Assembly (NCBI RefSeq): GCF_001437605.1
Contig: NZ_JQCQ01000001.1
Span: 70,095 to 134,094, forward strand
Reading direction: 5' to 3'
Source of the DNA: Pediococcus argentinicus
GTDB lineage: Bacteria > Bacillota > Bacilli > Lactobacillales > Lactobacillaceae
DNA: 64,000 nucleotides
The position numbers and the translations under genes were made by a program. Of the stretch, positions 56,076 to 64,000 are shown piece by piece. The first letter of the stretch is position 1. Each line of letters begins with the position of its first letter. The notes below the pieces were generated by a model, which was not told the DNA's origin, did not search any database, and saw nothing but the letters and a program-made list of their open reading frames with translations.

Positions 56076-57206
56076 TTAATGTTCTCTTTTTCCCCAGAAT
56101 TGGAAGAAGTCTGTTCTCAGTGCTCCATTATATAATTTACGTTTTTTCGTTGCTTTTTGACCATAAAAGTTTTCAAACTCTAGGTCACTTGTTAAGAAAT
56201 ACTTGCTCCACGATGTTAAAGGTTTCGTCACTTGTCCTAATTGACGGTACAAAACTCGAACTGAGTCGCGATCACTTAAACGTTCACCATAAGGAGGGTT
56301 ACCAACCATGACACCATTCTTTTTATCCGTTACAAAATCCTTAACTGCTTGTTGCTTAAAAGTAATCAAATCACCTAAACCTGCTTCTTCAGAATTCTTT
56401 TGAGAAATTGATACCATATTTTGGTCAATATCATAGCCTGTGATATCAAGATCAATATCATAGTTAGCTTGTTGGTCAGCTTCGTCTCTAATCTTTTCGA
56501 TTAAGTCATTATCAATGAGATTCCAGTTCTCACAAGCAAAGTCACGATTAAAACCAGGAGCAATATTTTGACCAATAAGAGCAGCCTCAATCAGAATTGT
56601 TCCAGAACCACACATTGGATCGATTAACGGCATATCTGGGTGCCAGTTTGTCAATTTAACTAAAGCAGCAGCCATAGTTTCTTTCAAGGGAGCATCACCT
56701 GCAGCGACACGGTATCCACGTTTAAATAGACTATCGCCTGTAGTATCAAGTGTCACCATCACGTGATCTTTATCAATTGCAATATCAATCGCGTATTTGG
56801 GACCTGTTTCTGGTAGAACATTTCGCCAATGGAATACTTCTCTCAATTTTTCAACAATAGCTTTTTTAGAAATAGCTTGAACATCAGGAACACTATGTAA
56901 TGTCGATTTTTTTGAGCGTCCACTTACTGGAAATTCGCCGTCAATTGGAATCAATTCGTCCCAGGGCAGAGATTTCACATTTTCAAATAAATCATCAAAT
57001 GTTGTGGCTTCAAACTCACCGACAACAATCTTAATTCGATCAGCAGTTCTTAACCATAAATTGGTTTTAATAATGTCTGATACGTCTCCTTCAAAACGAA
57101 CCCGACCGTTTTCAGTATTAACTTTGTAGCCTAAACCAATTAGTTCTTTCTTAGTTAGACTTTCCAGACCACTTGCCATTGTTGCAATTAAATTGTATTT
57201 TTTCAT
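56076..57206 (-). CDS. THUMP-domain class I RNA methyltransferase, YpsC/RlmL-like
   Basis: Encodes 376 residues from ATG 57206 with GTGGGA upstream; longer in-frame starts run into the RNase P RNA terminator and are rejected. A ferredoxin-like/THUMP region (about 45-155, GYRVAAGDAPLKETMAAALV follows) precedes a Rossmann methyltransferase domain with DPMCGSGTILIEAALI and the catalytic NPPYGERL. Homologues methylate guanine in 23S rRNA. Position beside rnpB and gpsB matches B. subtilis ypsC. Confidence 0.9.
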   Translation of the reverse strand: MKKYNLIATMASGLESLTKKELIGLGYKVNTENGRVRFEGDVSDIIKTNLWLRTADRIKIVVGEFEATTFDDLFENVKSLPWDELIPIDGEFPVSGRSKKSTLHSVPDVQAISKKAIVEKLREVFHWRNVLPETGPKYAIDIAIDKDHVMVTLDTTGDSLFKRGYRVAAGDAPLKETMAAALVKLTNWHPDMPLIDPMCGSGTILIEAALIGQNIAPGFNRDFACENWNLIDNDLIEKIRDEADQQANYDIDLDITGYDIDQNMVSISQKNSEEAGLGDLITFKQQAVKDFVTDKKNGVMVGNPPYGERLSDRDSVRVLYRQLGQVTKPLTSWSKYFLTSDLEFENFYGQKATKKRKLYNGALRTDFFQFWGKREH

Positions 57207-57227
57207 TGTTTTTCCCACTTTTTGATT

Positions 57228-57267
57228 AAATAAAAAGCTAGGATAAAAGAAATCTTTTACCCTAGCT
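57228..57267 (-). terminator. Terminator of rnpB
   Basis: On the minus strand AGCTAGGGTAAAAG and CTTTTATCCTAGCT form a strong hairpin followed by TTTTATTT. It lies just after the RNase P RNA 3' end and just before the ypsC ribosome binding site. Confidence 0.9.
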
Positions 57268-57274
57268 CCTGAAA

Positions 57275-57660
57275 TGCAAATTTCTATAAGCCATGTTTTG
57301 TCCAAAATAAATTCTCAGGAAAATCTAAATTTGGGTAATCATCTATCTCCAGATAATATCTGCCCCCACATTTTGTTCATTTTCATATGTGAAGCGCCCC
57401 TACCGTAGTTTGGGTTGCCCGCTCGAGGGGTTTACCGCGTTCCAACTAATTAGTTTCCCAATCAGATCGTCTCTGTGGCACTTTTCAGAGTTACTCGAAC
57501 ATAGCCGAAGCCTTAGTCGTTTCACCCGCCGTTATTTGCAAAAGCAAATACCCCAGCTTATTTTTTCGCCAGGCACGAACACTACAAGCGTCGCAGCTTG
57601 TGCGAGCATGGACTTTCCTCAGTTAACAAAAGTTAACCGCAATTACCCGAAATTTGCAAA
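57275..57660 (-). ncRNA. rnpB: RNase P RNA, type B
   Basis: The minus strand carries conserved RNase P elements: CGGGTAATTGCGG near the 5' end, GAGGAAAGTCCATGCTCGCA (conserved region I), GTAGTGTTCGTGCC, and GGTAAACCCCTCGAGCG then GCAACCCAAA. The ends close as helix P1: GCAAATTTC (57657-57649) pairs with GAAATTTGC (57284-57276). Length is about 386 bases, as in Bacillus type-B RNAs. It is the catalytic RNA that matures tRNA 5' ends. Exact termini are inferred from P1. An apparent open frame on the opposite strand here is not a gene. Confidence 0.95.
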
Positions 57661-57688
57661 GTTATAAATATTGTTTAAATACCTACAC

Positions 57689-58030
57689 TTAGATACGATG
57701 TGAATCGTTATCGTCGTTTTCAAGTTGTGAACCGAATACGCGACGTTCCAAGTTTGAAAGACGCTTAAGTACGTCAACGTTAGTAGTTCCTGCAGATGGC
57801 TGAACGTCCTCAGAAACCTTTGATACTGAAGCTTGTTTCGAAAGTTCGTCAACCTTATCTAAAAGGCGTTCGTTTTCGTCTTTTAATTGTTGATTTTCCT
57901 TTTGAAATGCTTCGTAATCTTTAATTACTGAATCAAGAAAACTATCAACATCAGCGGGATCATATCCACGCATCTTTGCCTTGAATTCTTTTTGTAAAAT
58001 ATCTTTTGGAGTAAAATTAATGTTTTCCAT
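57689..58030 (-). CDS. gpsB: Cell division protein GpsB
   Basis: Encodes 113 residues. The N-terminal DivIVA-like domain has [20 protein letters not shown] and [13 protein letters not shown], followed by a coiled coil (about 40-72) and a short C-terminal domain ([14 protein letters not shown] type). GpsB links the divisome with penicillin-binding proteins, one of which (PBP1A) is encoded 1.4 kb away. It is upstream of rnpB, as in Bacillus. Confidence 0.93.
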   Translation of the reverse strand: MENINFTPKDILQKEFKAKMRGYDPADVDSFLDSVIKDYEAFQKENQQLKDENERLLDKVDELSKQASVSKVSEDVQPSAGTTNVDVLKRLSNLERRVFGSQLENDDNDSHRI

Positions 58031-58065
58031 TTCTGCACCTCATTGCATACTTAATTCGTACTAAC

Positions 58066-58099
58066 ACTTTGATTGTATCAAAGTTTAACGTAAATTCAA
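58066..58099 (-). promoter_or_regulatory. gpsB promoter with an inverted repeat over the -10 box
   Basis: On the minus strand TTGAAT (58099-58094) and TACAAT (58077-58072) are spaced by 16 bases. The -10 box sits inside the inverted repeat ACTTTGAT-tgt-ATCAAAGT (58066-58084). No T-run follows, so the repeat is more likely an operator than a terminator for ypsA. Confidence 0.55.
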
Positions 58100-58113
58100 A
58101 CTATCTAGCAAAA

Positions 58114-58665
58114 CTAATTGTTAATTTCAGCATACTCTTCAGCTGCATCTTGTAATTCATAGAAATCGATCAGCCTCAAACTATAATCTGCCGTTTCTTG
58201 AAACTTTCGAATTGCTTCTAAATCAAATTCACTTTTTCCTTCATGCTCATCATCATAGATTAAAATTGCACCGTCGGTATGATTTAACATAAAACTTTGG
58301 AAATTCTTTAACTGCTGTGGGGATTGATATTCTTCTTCACTCACCTTACCGACAAAATCAACTTTAGCAATTAAATCATTTAATTTCATACGGTTGTTTT
58401 CATTCCACTGACTTCCAAAATTAGCAAATGGCATCATCATTGCTATCTGTAATTCCGGGTAATCTTTCTTTAAATCAACGGCGCATTCCAAAGACCATTG
58501 CTCAATCCCCATCTGAGGACCAGTTATAACCCAATTCAAGCCGTCTTCAATCGCGATCTTCAATTCTCTTTTTATGAGATATTTAATAACCGCTAATTTT
58601 GGATCCTTATCATTAAAGATTCCCAATTCATAACTTCTGTATCCGCTTATCCAAATTCTTTTCAT
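58114..58665 (-). CDS. YpsA family protein (DUF1273, SLOG fold)
   Basis: Encodes 183 residues. The start RIWISGYRSYELGIF and the motif VITGPQMGIEQWSLE belong to the DUF1273/SLOG nucleotide-binding family. B. subtilis YpsA affects cell division and lies next to gpsB (ypsB), as here. The ligand is unknown. It is divergent from recU. Confidence 0.9.
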   Translation of the reverse strand: MKRIWISGYRSYELGIFNDKDPKLAVIKYLIKRELKIAIEDGLNWVITGPQMGIEQWSLECAVDLKKDYPELQIAMMMPFANFGSQWNENNRMKLNDLIAKVDFVGKVSEEEYQSPQQLKNFQSFMLNHTDGAILIYDDEHEGKSEFDLEAIRKFQETADYSLRLIDFYELQDAAEEYAEINN

Positions 58666-58756
58666 ATTTATTAAAAGTCCTTTTTTACAATTATGTTAAG
58701 CTGCGATTTAATCTACGTCTCTATAGTATAATATAAATACCTAAGGAGATGTTCGC

Positions 58757-59374
58757 GTGGAATTTAATTATCCCAATGGAAATAAATTTGTACCTAAATC
58801 TATTTCAGACAAACCAATGACAAAAAGATCTGTTCAATTTGGCAAACGTGGGATGACTCTTGAAGACGAGATTAATAATAGTAATCAGTATTATTTAAGC
58901 CATGATATCGCCGTCATTCATAAGAAACCAACACCCATTCAAATTGTTAAAGTTAAGTATCCAAAACGTAGTGCAGCTCAAATCCAAGAGGCCTACTTTA
59001 GACAGGCTTCTACTACCGATTATAACGGTGTATATAAAGGAAAGTATATTGATTTTGATGCAAAAGAAACTACTAATAAGACTTCTTTTCCATTAAAGAA
59101 CTTTCATGAGCATCAGATTAAACACATGAAACAGTGTCTAAATGCTGGTGGGATTTGCTTTACAGTGATAAAATTTGTAAAATTAGACAGAGTGTTCCTT
59201 CTCAAAGCTTCCGATTTGTTCCACTATTGGGATAATAAAGATGATGGAGGGCGTCAATCTATTCCACTTGTTAACATAGAACAAGCCGGATTCGAAATTA
59301 AATATAAACTAAATCCAACGATCCCCTACTTAGATGTAGTTGATCAATTACTGAATGACAATCCATTCATTTAG
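58757..59374 (+). CDS. recU: Holliday junction resolvase RecU
   Basis: Encodes 205 residues from GTG 58757 with AAGGAGATG upstream; a TATAAT at 58727 lies in the promoter position. FGKRGMTLEDEINNSN and the nuclease core GVYKGKYIDFDAKETTNKT supply the acidic and Lys catalytic residues, followed by HEHQIKHMKQCLNAGGICF. RecU cuts four-way junctions in recombination. The recU-pbp1A pair is conserved in Firmicutes; the gap is 20 bases. Confidence 0.95.
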   Translation: MEFNYPNGNKFVPKSISDKPMTKRSVQFGKRGMTLEDEINNSNQYYLSHDIAVIHKKPTPIQIVKVKYPKRSAAQIQEAYFRQASTTDYNGVYKGKYIDFDAKETTNKTSFPLKNFHEHQIKHMKQCLNAGGICFTVIKFVKLDRVFLLKASDLFHYWDNKDDGGRQSIPLVNIEQAGFEIKYKLNPTIPYLDVVDQLLNDNPFI

Positions 59375-59394
59375 GATTTAAAAAGGAGAATCAC

Positions 59395-61623
59395 ATGGAT
59401 AACCACAATTCCGATCAAGATCAGCCATTGAGGAGAACGCAACACGAAACACTTCGTTCTCGACCTGATAGTAATCGCTCAGGCCTATGGAAAAAAATTA
59501 TACTTGGAGTAGCCGTATTCTTCGTTGCCTGCTTCGTTATGGCAGCTGGACTATTTATGTACTATGCCAAAGGCGCTCCAAAAATAACGCATGCACAGTT
59601 GGCTAGTGATAATGCTACTGTCATTTACGACAATAAAGGTAAGGTATTAACACGACTTGGTACTCAAAATCGAGACTATGTTAATCGAAAAGATATTCCA
59701 AAAACTTTAAAGAACGCTATTGTTTCGATTGAAGACCGTCGTTTCTATAAAAATAATGGTGTTGATCCAGTTCGTATTCTTGGAGCAGCTGCTGCGAACT
59801 TAACTGGATCATCACTTGGTCTACAAGGTGCAAGTACGCTTACTCAGCAACTAGTTAAGTTAGCTGTATTCTCAACTGATGCCAAGGACCGAACTTTAAA
59901 AGTTAAGGCTCAAGAAGCTTGGTTAGCTGTTCAAGTTGATAAAAAATATAGTAAGGATCAAATTTTAGAGTTCTATATTAATAAGGTATATATGGGTAAC
60001 GGTGTCTATGGAATGCAAACTGCCTCAGAATACTATTTTGGTAAGAAACTTGATAAATTAAATCTTTCGGAATTATCACTATTAGCTGGTATGCCACAGT
60101 CTCCTACTGTTTATGATCCAACTAAGAACCCGCAGTTTGCTACAGCTCGTAGAAATACTGTTCTACAGGCTATGGCTGACAATAAGGCTATTTCAGCTAG
60201 TGATGCAAAAAAAGCTCAACAAGCTGATGTTAAATCTGGCTTGTCTTCAACACATGGTACTTTACAAACTGATACCAAAAAGAAGAAGATTATCGATCCA
60301 TACCTTAAAGAAGTTGTATCTGATTTAAGTGCTAAGGGTTACGATCCAAATAAAGGTGGTCTAAAAGTTTATACAAACTTAGATTACGCTGCTCAGAAGA
60401 AACTTTATGATTTAGGTAATAATAATATTGAAATTCAGTTTCCTGATGACAAGTTCCAAGTCGGAGCTTCAATGGTGAACAATGATAACGGTAAAGTCGT
60501 TGCAATGCTTGGTGGCCGTCAGACTGGTGATGTAACATTCGGTCTTAACCGAGCTGTTCAAACAGATCGTAGTTCTGGTTCAACTGCAAAACCAATCATG
60601 GATTATGGTCCTGCACTTCAATATTTAAACTGGCCAACCAATCGCAAAGTTAAGGATATTTCATTTACCTACCCTGGTTCTGAATCTCCTAAAGATCCTA
60701 ACGGTGTTAAACTCTACGATTTTGATAAACGTTTTAAAGGAACTATGACAATGCGTGACGCTCTTATTCAATCCCGTAACGTTCCTGCTATTAGAACCTT
60801 ACAAGATGTTGGTATGAGTGATGCTACTCAATTTCTTAAGGGATTAGGTATTAGTCAAAAGAAACCATATGATTTAGCAAATGGTATTGGATTATACATT
60901 TCTACATTACAAGAAGCTGCCGCCTATGCTGCTTTTGCTAACGGTGGTACTTTCTACAAGCCTTATTACATTAATAAAATTGTTCAACAAGACGGAAAAG
61001 AATCCACCTACAAGCCTCAAGGCAATCGTGCAATGTCATCAAGTACAGCATTTATGATGACCTCAATGTTAAAAGGTGTAACAACTGATCCTCAAGGTTC
61101 TGGTACAGCTGCTAATATTCCTGGATTGAATATGGCAACTAAAACTGGTACCGTCGCTTACCCTTCTGATATTGCAAAACAATATCCTAGTGATGCAGCT
61201 AGTGATTCTTGGATGTCTGGTTACACTAAACATTATTCAATGTCAGTTTGGACTGGATATGATCATGCAAATACAGCAACAGGTTATCTAACACAACAAC
61301 AAACTGAACTCGCTCAACTCGTTTGGAAGTACATGATGAGTTATATGGCTCAATTTACTTCTAACGATGATTGGACAATGCCAGCTAGTGTCGAGAAAAA
61401 AGGTAGCAACGATTATCAATTAATTGGTAAATCTTATAAGACAACTGGTAATAGTGATTTGGATCCAAAGAATAATAGTGGCTCTGCTTCTAAGTCCGTT
61501 GGTAACTATTCATCAAGTGATAGTGATAATTCAAGAACCAATACAAATGGAACTAATGGAACAACCACAAGTACTTCTAGATTTGGAACAACGAACTCAC
61601 CTACTTCAGCTTTTAATCATTAA
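59395..61623 (+). CDS. ponA: Class A penicillin-binding protein PBP1A
   Basis: Encodes 742 residues. A short cytoplasmic N-terminus and one membrane helix (about 33-57) are followed by a GT51 glycosyltransferase (SIEDRRFYKNNGVD, LQGASTLTQQLVK) and a transpeptidase with SGSTAKP (catalytic Ser near 396), SRN and TKTGT (near 584). The last 60 residues are Ser/Thr/Asn/Gly-rich and disordered. It polymerises and crosslinks peptidoglycan. AAAGGAG lies upstream, and it follows recU in an operon. Confidence 0.96.
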   Translation: MDNHNSDQDQPLRRTQHETLRSRPDSNRSGLWKKIILGVAVFFVACFVMAAGLFMYYAKGAPKITHAQLASDNATVIYDNKGKVLTRLGTQNRDYVNRKDIPKTLKNAIVSIEDRRFYKNNGVDPVRILGAAAANLTGSSLGLQGASTLTQQLVKLAVFSTDAKDRTLKVKAQEAWLAVQVDKKYSKDQILEFYINKVYMGNGVYGMQTASEYYFGKKLDKLNLSELSLLAGMPQSPTVYDPTKNPQFATARRNTVLQAMADNKAISASDAKKAQQADVKSGLSSTHGTLQTDTKKKKIIDPYLKEVVSDLSAKGYDPNKGGLKVYTNLDYAAQKKLYDLGNNNIEIQFPDDKFQVGASMVNNDNGKVVAMLGGRQTGDVTFGLNRAVQTDRSSGSTAKPIMDYGPALQYLNWPTNRKVKDISFTYPGSESPKDPNGVKLYDFDKRFKGTMTMRDALIQSRNVPAIRTLQDVGMSDATQFLKGLGISQKKPYDLANGIGLYISTLQEAAAYAAFANGGTFYKPYYINKIVQQDGKESTYKPQGNRAMSSSTAFMMTSMLKGVTTDPQGSGTAANIPGLNMATKTGTVAYPSDIAKQYPSDAASDSWMSGYTKHYSMSVWTGYDHANTATGYLTQQQTELAQLVWKYMMSYMAQFTSNDDWTMPASVEKKGSNDYQLIGKSYKTTGNSDLDPKNNSGSASKSVGNYSSSDSDNSRTNTNGTNGTTTSTSRFGTTNSPTSAFNH

Positions 61624-61631
61624 TAACAAAC

Positions 61632-61666
61632 AAAAAGCAATCATTCTTTTGAATGATTGCTTTTTT
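61632..61666. terminator. Bidirectional terminator between ponA and dnaD
   Basis: AAAAAGCAATCATTC and GAATGATTGCTTTTTT form a perfect stem with a TTTT loop. Confidence 0.92.
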
Positions 61667-61673
61667 GTATTTC

Positions 61674-62354
61674 TTAATTTTTATTAGTTAATTTAGTAAT
61701 CGGAATTTTCGGCTTGCTACGTGTTTCAACAAGATTATTAGTTTGACTACTCTGTTGTTTTTGACGAGTAACCCCTAAATTTCCTTGAACTTGCTGAGGA
61801 GTTTTAATGTTCTTCTTCTCCCATGAAAGTAAGATTCGATCCATATACTTCAAACTGTATGCTTGATTAAGTACAGCTTCTTTCAGAGCCATTTGGATCA
61901 AATCGGAACTGTATCCGTCGTCTTTTAACCATTGATTAATCATTTCAATTTCAATTGGAGATAACATACGACCAAATTCTTGTTGAATATTGTTGAATAG
62001 TTCTTCTGTTCTGTTCTCCGTATGCTGATTTTGTTCTTCAGTATGCTGTTCTTCTAACAGTTTTGATAGTTTTTGATACAACATTTGAAAATTGTAAGCA
62101 TTAGCTTCAACTGCTAAAAACTTTTTAGTTTCCAATGAATGTAAAATATTATAAAAATCAGTATCTTGAAATCCAATACTCTGAGCAACTTTATGCATTT
62201 CTGGAAACTTATTTCCTCGACCGCTCTCTTTTTGTAACTGAAGATAAACTAAAAACTCGTCATTCGACATGCCGAGTTTTTGGTAGTTATCTAAAAGAAG
62301 ATTGCTGACCGAAGTATTTCCTGAATTTAACGCTTCAAGAAATAAATCATTCAT
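61674..62354 (-). CDS. dnaD: Primosomal protein DnaD
   Basis: Encodes 226 residues. The N-terminal winged-helix oligomerisation domain (about 1-100) and the C-terminal DnaB_2 domain (about 120-195) with FGRMLSPIEIEMINQW, YSSDLIQMALKEAVL and LKYMDRILLSWEKKNI are clear. DnaD helps load the replicative helicase in low-GC Gram-positive bacteria. It lies 14 bases after asnS. The nth gene usually found downstream is missing. Confidence 0.94.
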   Translation of the reverse strand: MNDLFLEALNSGNTSVSNLLLDNYQKLGMSNDEFLVYLQLQKESGRGNKFPEMHKVAQSIGFQDTDFYNILHSLETKKFLAVEANAYNFQMLYQKLSKLLEEQHTEEQNQHTENRTEELFNNIQQEFGRMLSPIEIEMINQWLKDDGYSSDLIQMALKEAVLNQAYSLKYMDRILLSWEKKNIKTPQQVQGNLGVTRQKQQSSQTNNLVETRSKPKIPITKLTNKN

Positions 62355-62368
62355 AGTATCGCTCCTCT

Positions 62369-63670
62369 TTAAGGTTTTAATCTATTTAATAAACGTGGGA
62401 ATGGAATAGCTTCTCTAATATGATCCTCACCAGTAATCCAAGTAATTGCACGTTCAAGTCCTAATCCAAATCCTGAATGAGGAACTGTTCCGTATTTACG
62501 TAAATCTAAGTACCATTCATAGTCAGGTTCATTCATACCCTTATCGCGGATAACTTGTAATAACTTATCGTAGTCAGTTTCACGTTCAGATCCACCGATG
62601 ATTTCTCCATAACCTTCTGGAGCTAATAAGTCAGCACACAAATAAACATCGTCACGAGTTGGATGTGGTTTCATGTAGAAAGGTTTAATTGCTTTTGGAT
62701 AGTTTAAAACGAACACAGGCTTGTCAAATTGTTCAGCCAAGAATGTTTCTTCTGGAGAACCAAAATCGTCACCCCATTTAGTATCAGGAAATTCTCCAGA
62801 TTCTTGCAACATTTCAATTGCTTTATCATAAGATACTCGTGGATATGGTAATTTAGTATATTTTTCAAGAATCTTAGGATCGCGATCCAATAATTTCAAT
62901 TCGTATTGGCAGTTGTCAAGAACGCTTTGAACTAAGAACGCAATATATCTTTCTTGTACTTCAAGACTCTCTTCCTGGTGCATAAATGCCATTTCTGGTT
63001 CAATCATCCAAAATTCAATTAAATGACGTCTAGTCTTCGATTTTTCAGCTCTAAATGCTGGCCCAAATGAAAATACCTTGTCATAAGCCATCGCTGCAGC
63101 TTCTTCGTATAATTGACCACTTTGAGATAAATATGCTTCACGATCAAAGTATTTTGTCTTAAATAATTCAGTGGTTCCTTCAGGAGCACTACTTGTCAAA
63201 ATAGGAGCATCAATCTTAATAAAACCTTCTTTGTTGAAGAATTCATAAGTTGCACGAATAACTTCGTTACGAATTTTCATGATTGCGTATGGCTTTTTAG
63301 ATCTTAACCATAAGTGACGATGATCTAATAGAAAATCTACTCCATGTTCCTTTGGTGTGATTGGATAGTCTTCACTTGTTCCTAAAACTTCTAAGCTAGA
63401 AATTTCAATTTCATAGCCAAAGTGTGAACGATCATCTTTATGAATAGTTCCGACAATCTTTAAACTTGATTCTTGACGAAGACGCTTTATTTCTTCAAAC
63501 AACTCTTCACCAACTTGGTTCTTCAAAACAACTCCTTGGAAGAATCCAGTACCATCACGTAATTGTAAAAATGCGATTTTTCCACTTGAACGCTTATCAG
63601 TTAACCATCCGCCAATTTCAACTTCTTGGTCGACATAATCTTTTGAATCAATAATGTTAATTTGCTTCAT
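62369..63670 (-). CDS. asnS: Asparaginyl-tRNA synthetase
   Basis: Encodes 433 residues from ATG 63670, 8 bases after AGGAG; the in-frame GTG at 63679 lies in that site. An N-terminal OB-fold anticodon-binding domain (about 1-110) precedes the class II core with motif 2 [20 protein letters not shown] and motif 3 [15 protein letters not shown]. It charges tRNA-Asn. The ypmB-asnS-dnaD order is close to that of B. subtilis, where aspB intervenes. Confidence 0.96.
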   Translation of the reverse strand: MKQINIIDSKDYVDQEVEIGGWLTDKRSSGKIAFLQLRDGTGFFQGVVLKNQVGEELFEEIKRLRQESSLKIVGTIHKDDRSHFGYEIEISSLEVLGTSEDYPITPKEHGVDFLLDHRHLWLRSKKPYAIMKIRNEVIRATYEFFNKEGFIKIDAPILTSSAPEGTTELFKTKYFDREAYLSQSGQLYEEAAAMAYDKVFSFGPAFRAEKSKTRRHLIEFWMIEPEMAFMHQEESLEVQERYIAFLVQSVLDNCQYELKLLDRDPKILEKYTKLPYPRVSYDKAIEMLQESGEFPDTKWGDDFGSPEETFLAEQFDKPVFVLNYPKAIKPFYMKPHPTRDDVYLCADLLAPEGYGEIIGGSERETDYDKLLQVIRDKGMNEPDYEWYLDLRKYGTVPHSGFGLGLERAITWITGEDHIREAIPFPRLLNRLKP

Positions 63671-63681
63671 TGGTTTCACTC

Positions 63682-64000
63682 CTAATATGATTTAACGTGT
63701 TTAATAACATTGCCCTTTTTGAAATCCAAGGTAACAATATTTAATTGCTTTTTCTGATCAATAAAACTAATATCCCAAACTGGTTGCTTATTTATAACTC
63801 CAAAACTGCTACTAGTAATCTTTTTCGCTGAATATGCGCCTCGAACCGTTTTTTCAGCTTTTGATTGACTTATACCAGTTGATTGTTTAAAAATATCAAC
63901 CTGTTTTCCTGAGTCTTGAACAACCGCGAATACATATTGATGATCTTTGGTTGAACCAACTACTGTATATTCCAATGTTCCGTGTGTAAAACGTTGAACC
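63682..64000 (-). CDS. YpmB-like membrane-associated protein (DUF5590), 5' end outside the window
   Basis: The open frame runs on the minus strand from the window edge to a stop at 63682 without interruption; 106 residues are visible and the start is missing. An internal TTG at 63975 is not a convincing start because the frame stays open beyond it (VQRFTHGT precedes). The visible part is a PepSY-like domain, including [18 protein letters not shown] and [15 protein letters not shown]. subtilis ypmB encodes such a protein beside asnS; its function is unknown. Confidence 0.75.
   Translation of the reverse strand, partial: VQRFTHGTLEYTVVGSTKDHQYVFAVVQDSGKQVDIFKQSTGISQSKAEKTVRGAYSAKKITSSSFGVINKQPVWDISFIDQKKQLNIVTLDFKKGNVIKHVKSY

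Noticed and set aside
57389-57667. A 92-codon open frame on the plus strand opposite the gpsB end
   Set aside because: It lies entirely on the strand complementary to RNase P RNA, whose conserved segments and P1 pairing explain the sequence; it has no ribosome binding site.
1-64000. Mobile elements, prophage, CRISPR arrays, tRNA or rRNA genes
   Set aside because: No transposase, integrase of phage type, regularly spaced repeats or tRNA-like folds were seen; XerC is the chromosomal recombinase in its conserved position.

Overview
The window is AT-rich chromosome from a low-GC Gram-positive bacterium, almost certainly a member of the Lactobacillaceae. Evidence is the Bacillus/Lactobacillus core gene order (scpA-scpB-rluB, ypbB-recQ-ypbE, cmk-rpsA-der-hup, topA-xerC-hslV-hslU, parE-parC, asnS-dnaD, recU-pbp1A, rnpB next to gpsB), a type-B RNase P RNA, strong AGGAGG-type ribosome binding sites and frequent TTG starts. 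The genus cannot be fixed from the sequence; a Companilactobacillus-like organism is only a guess. There is no prophage, insertion sequence, CRISPR array, tRNA or rRNA here; nearly all of it is housekeeping chromosome.

Layout. 1-9.2 kb: chromosome segregation (ScpAB), rRNA pseudouridylation, RecQ, CMP kinase, ribosomal protein S1-like, Der GTPase and HU. 9.2-17 kb: TPR protein, nucleoside deoxyribosyltransferase, YitT permease, CCA enzyme, an ABC-F ATPase, then thymidylate synthase and DHFR as a folate/dTMP pair. 17-23.6 kb: DegV, the ypmR-ypmS-yozE group, a carboxy-terminal processing protease, RbgA, RNase HII and DprA. 23.6-38.7 kb: TopA, XerC, HslVU, an epimerase, PlsY, topoisomerase IV, a LysR regulator, Mn-pyrophosphatase, MsrB/MsrA and a TMEM175-like channel. 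38.7-45.4 kb is the most accessory part: YjeM-type and APC permeases, a gamma-glutamyl hydrolase, paired Fluc/CrcB fluoride channels, a second DegV and a MarR regulator with a clear operator. 45.4-64 kb: RqcH, then on the minus strand a pyrR-carA-carB operon, RluD, LspA, formate-THF ligase, an oxidoreductase, YpsC, RNase P RNA and GpsB; finally RecU/PBP1A facing DnaD/AsnS/YpmB.

The most unusual locus is pyrR-carA-carB (47.26-51.5 kb). PyrR looks intact and is preceded by a textbook PyrR-type attenuator. Both carbamoyl-phosphate synthase subunits, however, look catalytically dead while remaining full, uninterrupted reading frames. CarA has lost its glutaminase Cys (now Gly248), His (Phe333) and Glu (Asp335). 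CarB is 823 residues instead of about 1060, has lost the Gly-rich loop and the Glu/Arg ligands of its first ATP-grasp domain, has a shrunken and degenerate second one, and lacks the allosteric MGS domain. A pyrimidine-regulated pair of pseudoenzymes is the best candidate here for an undescribed system.
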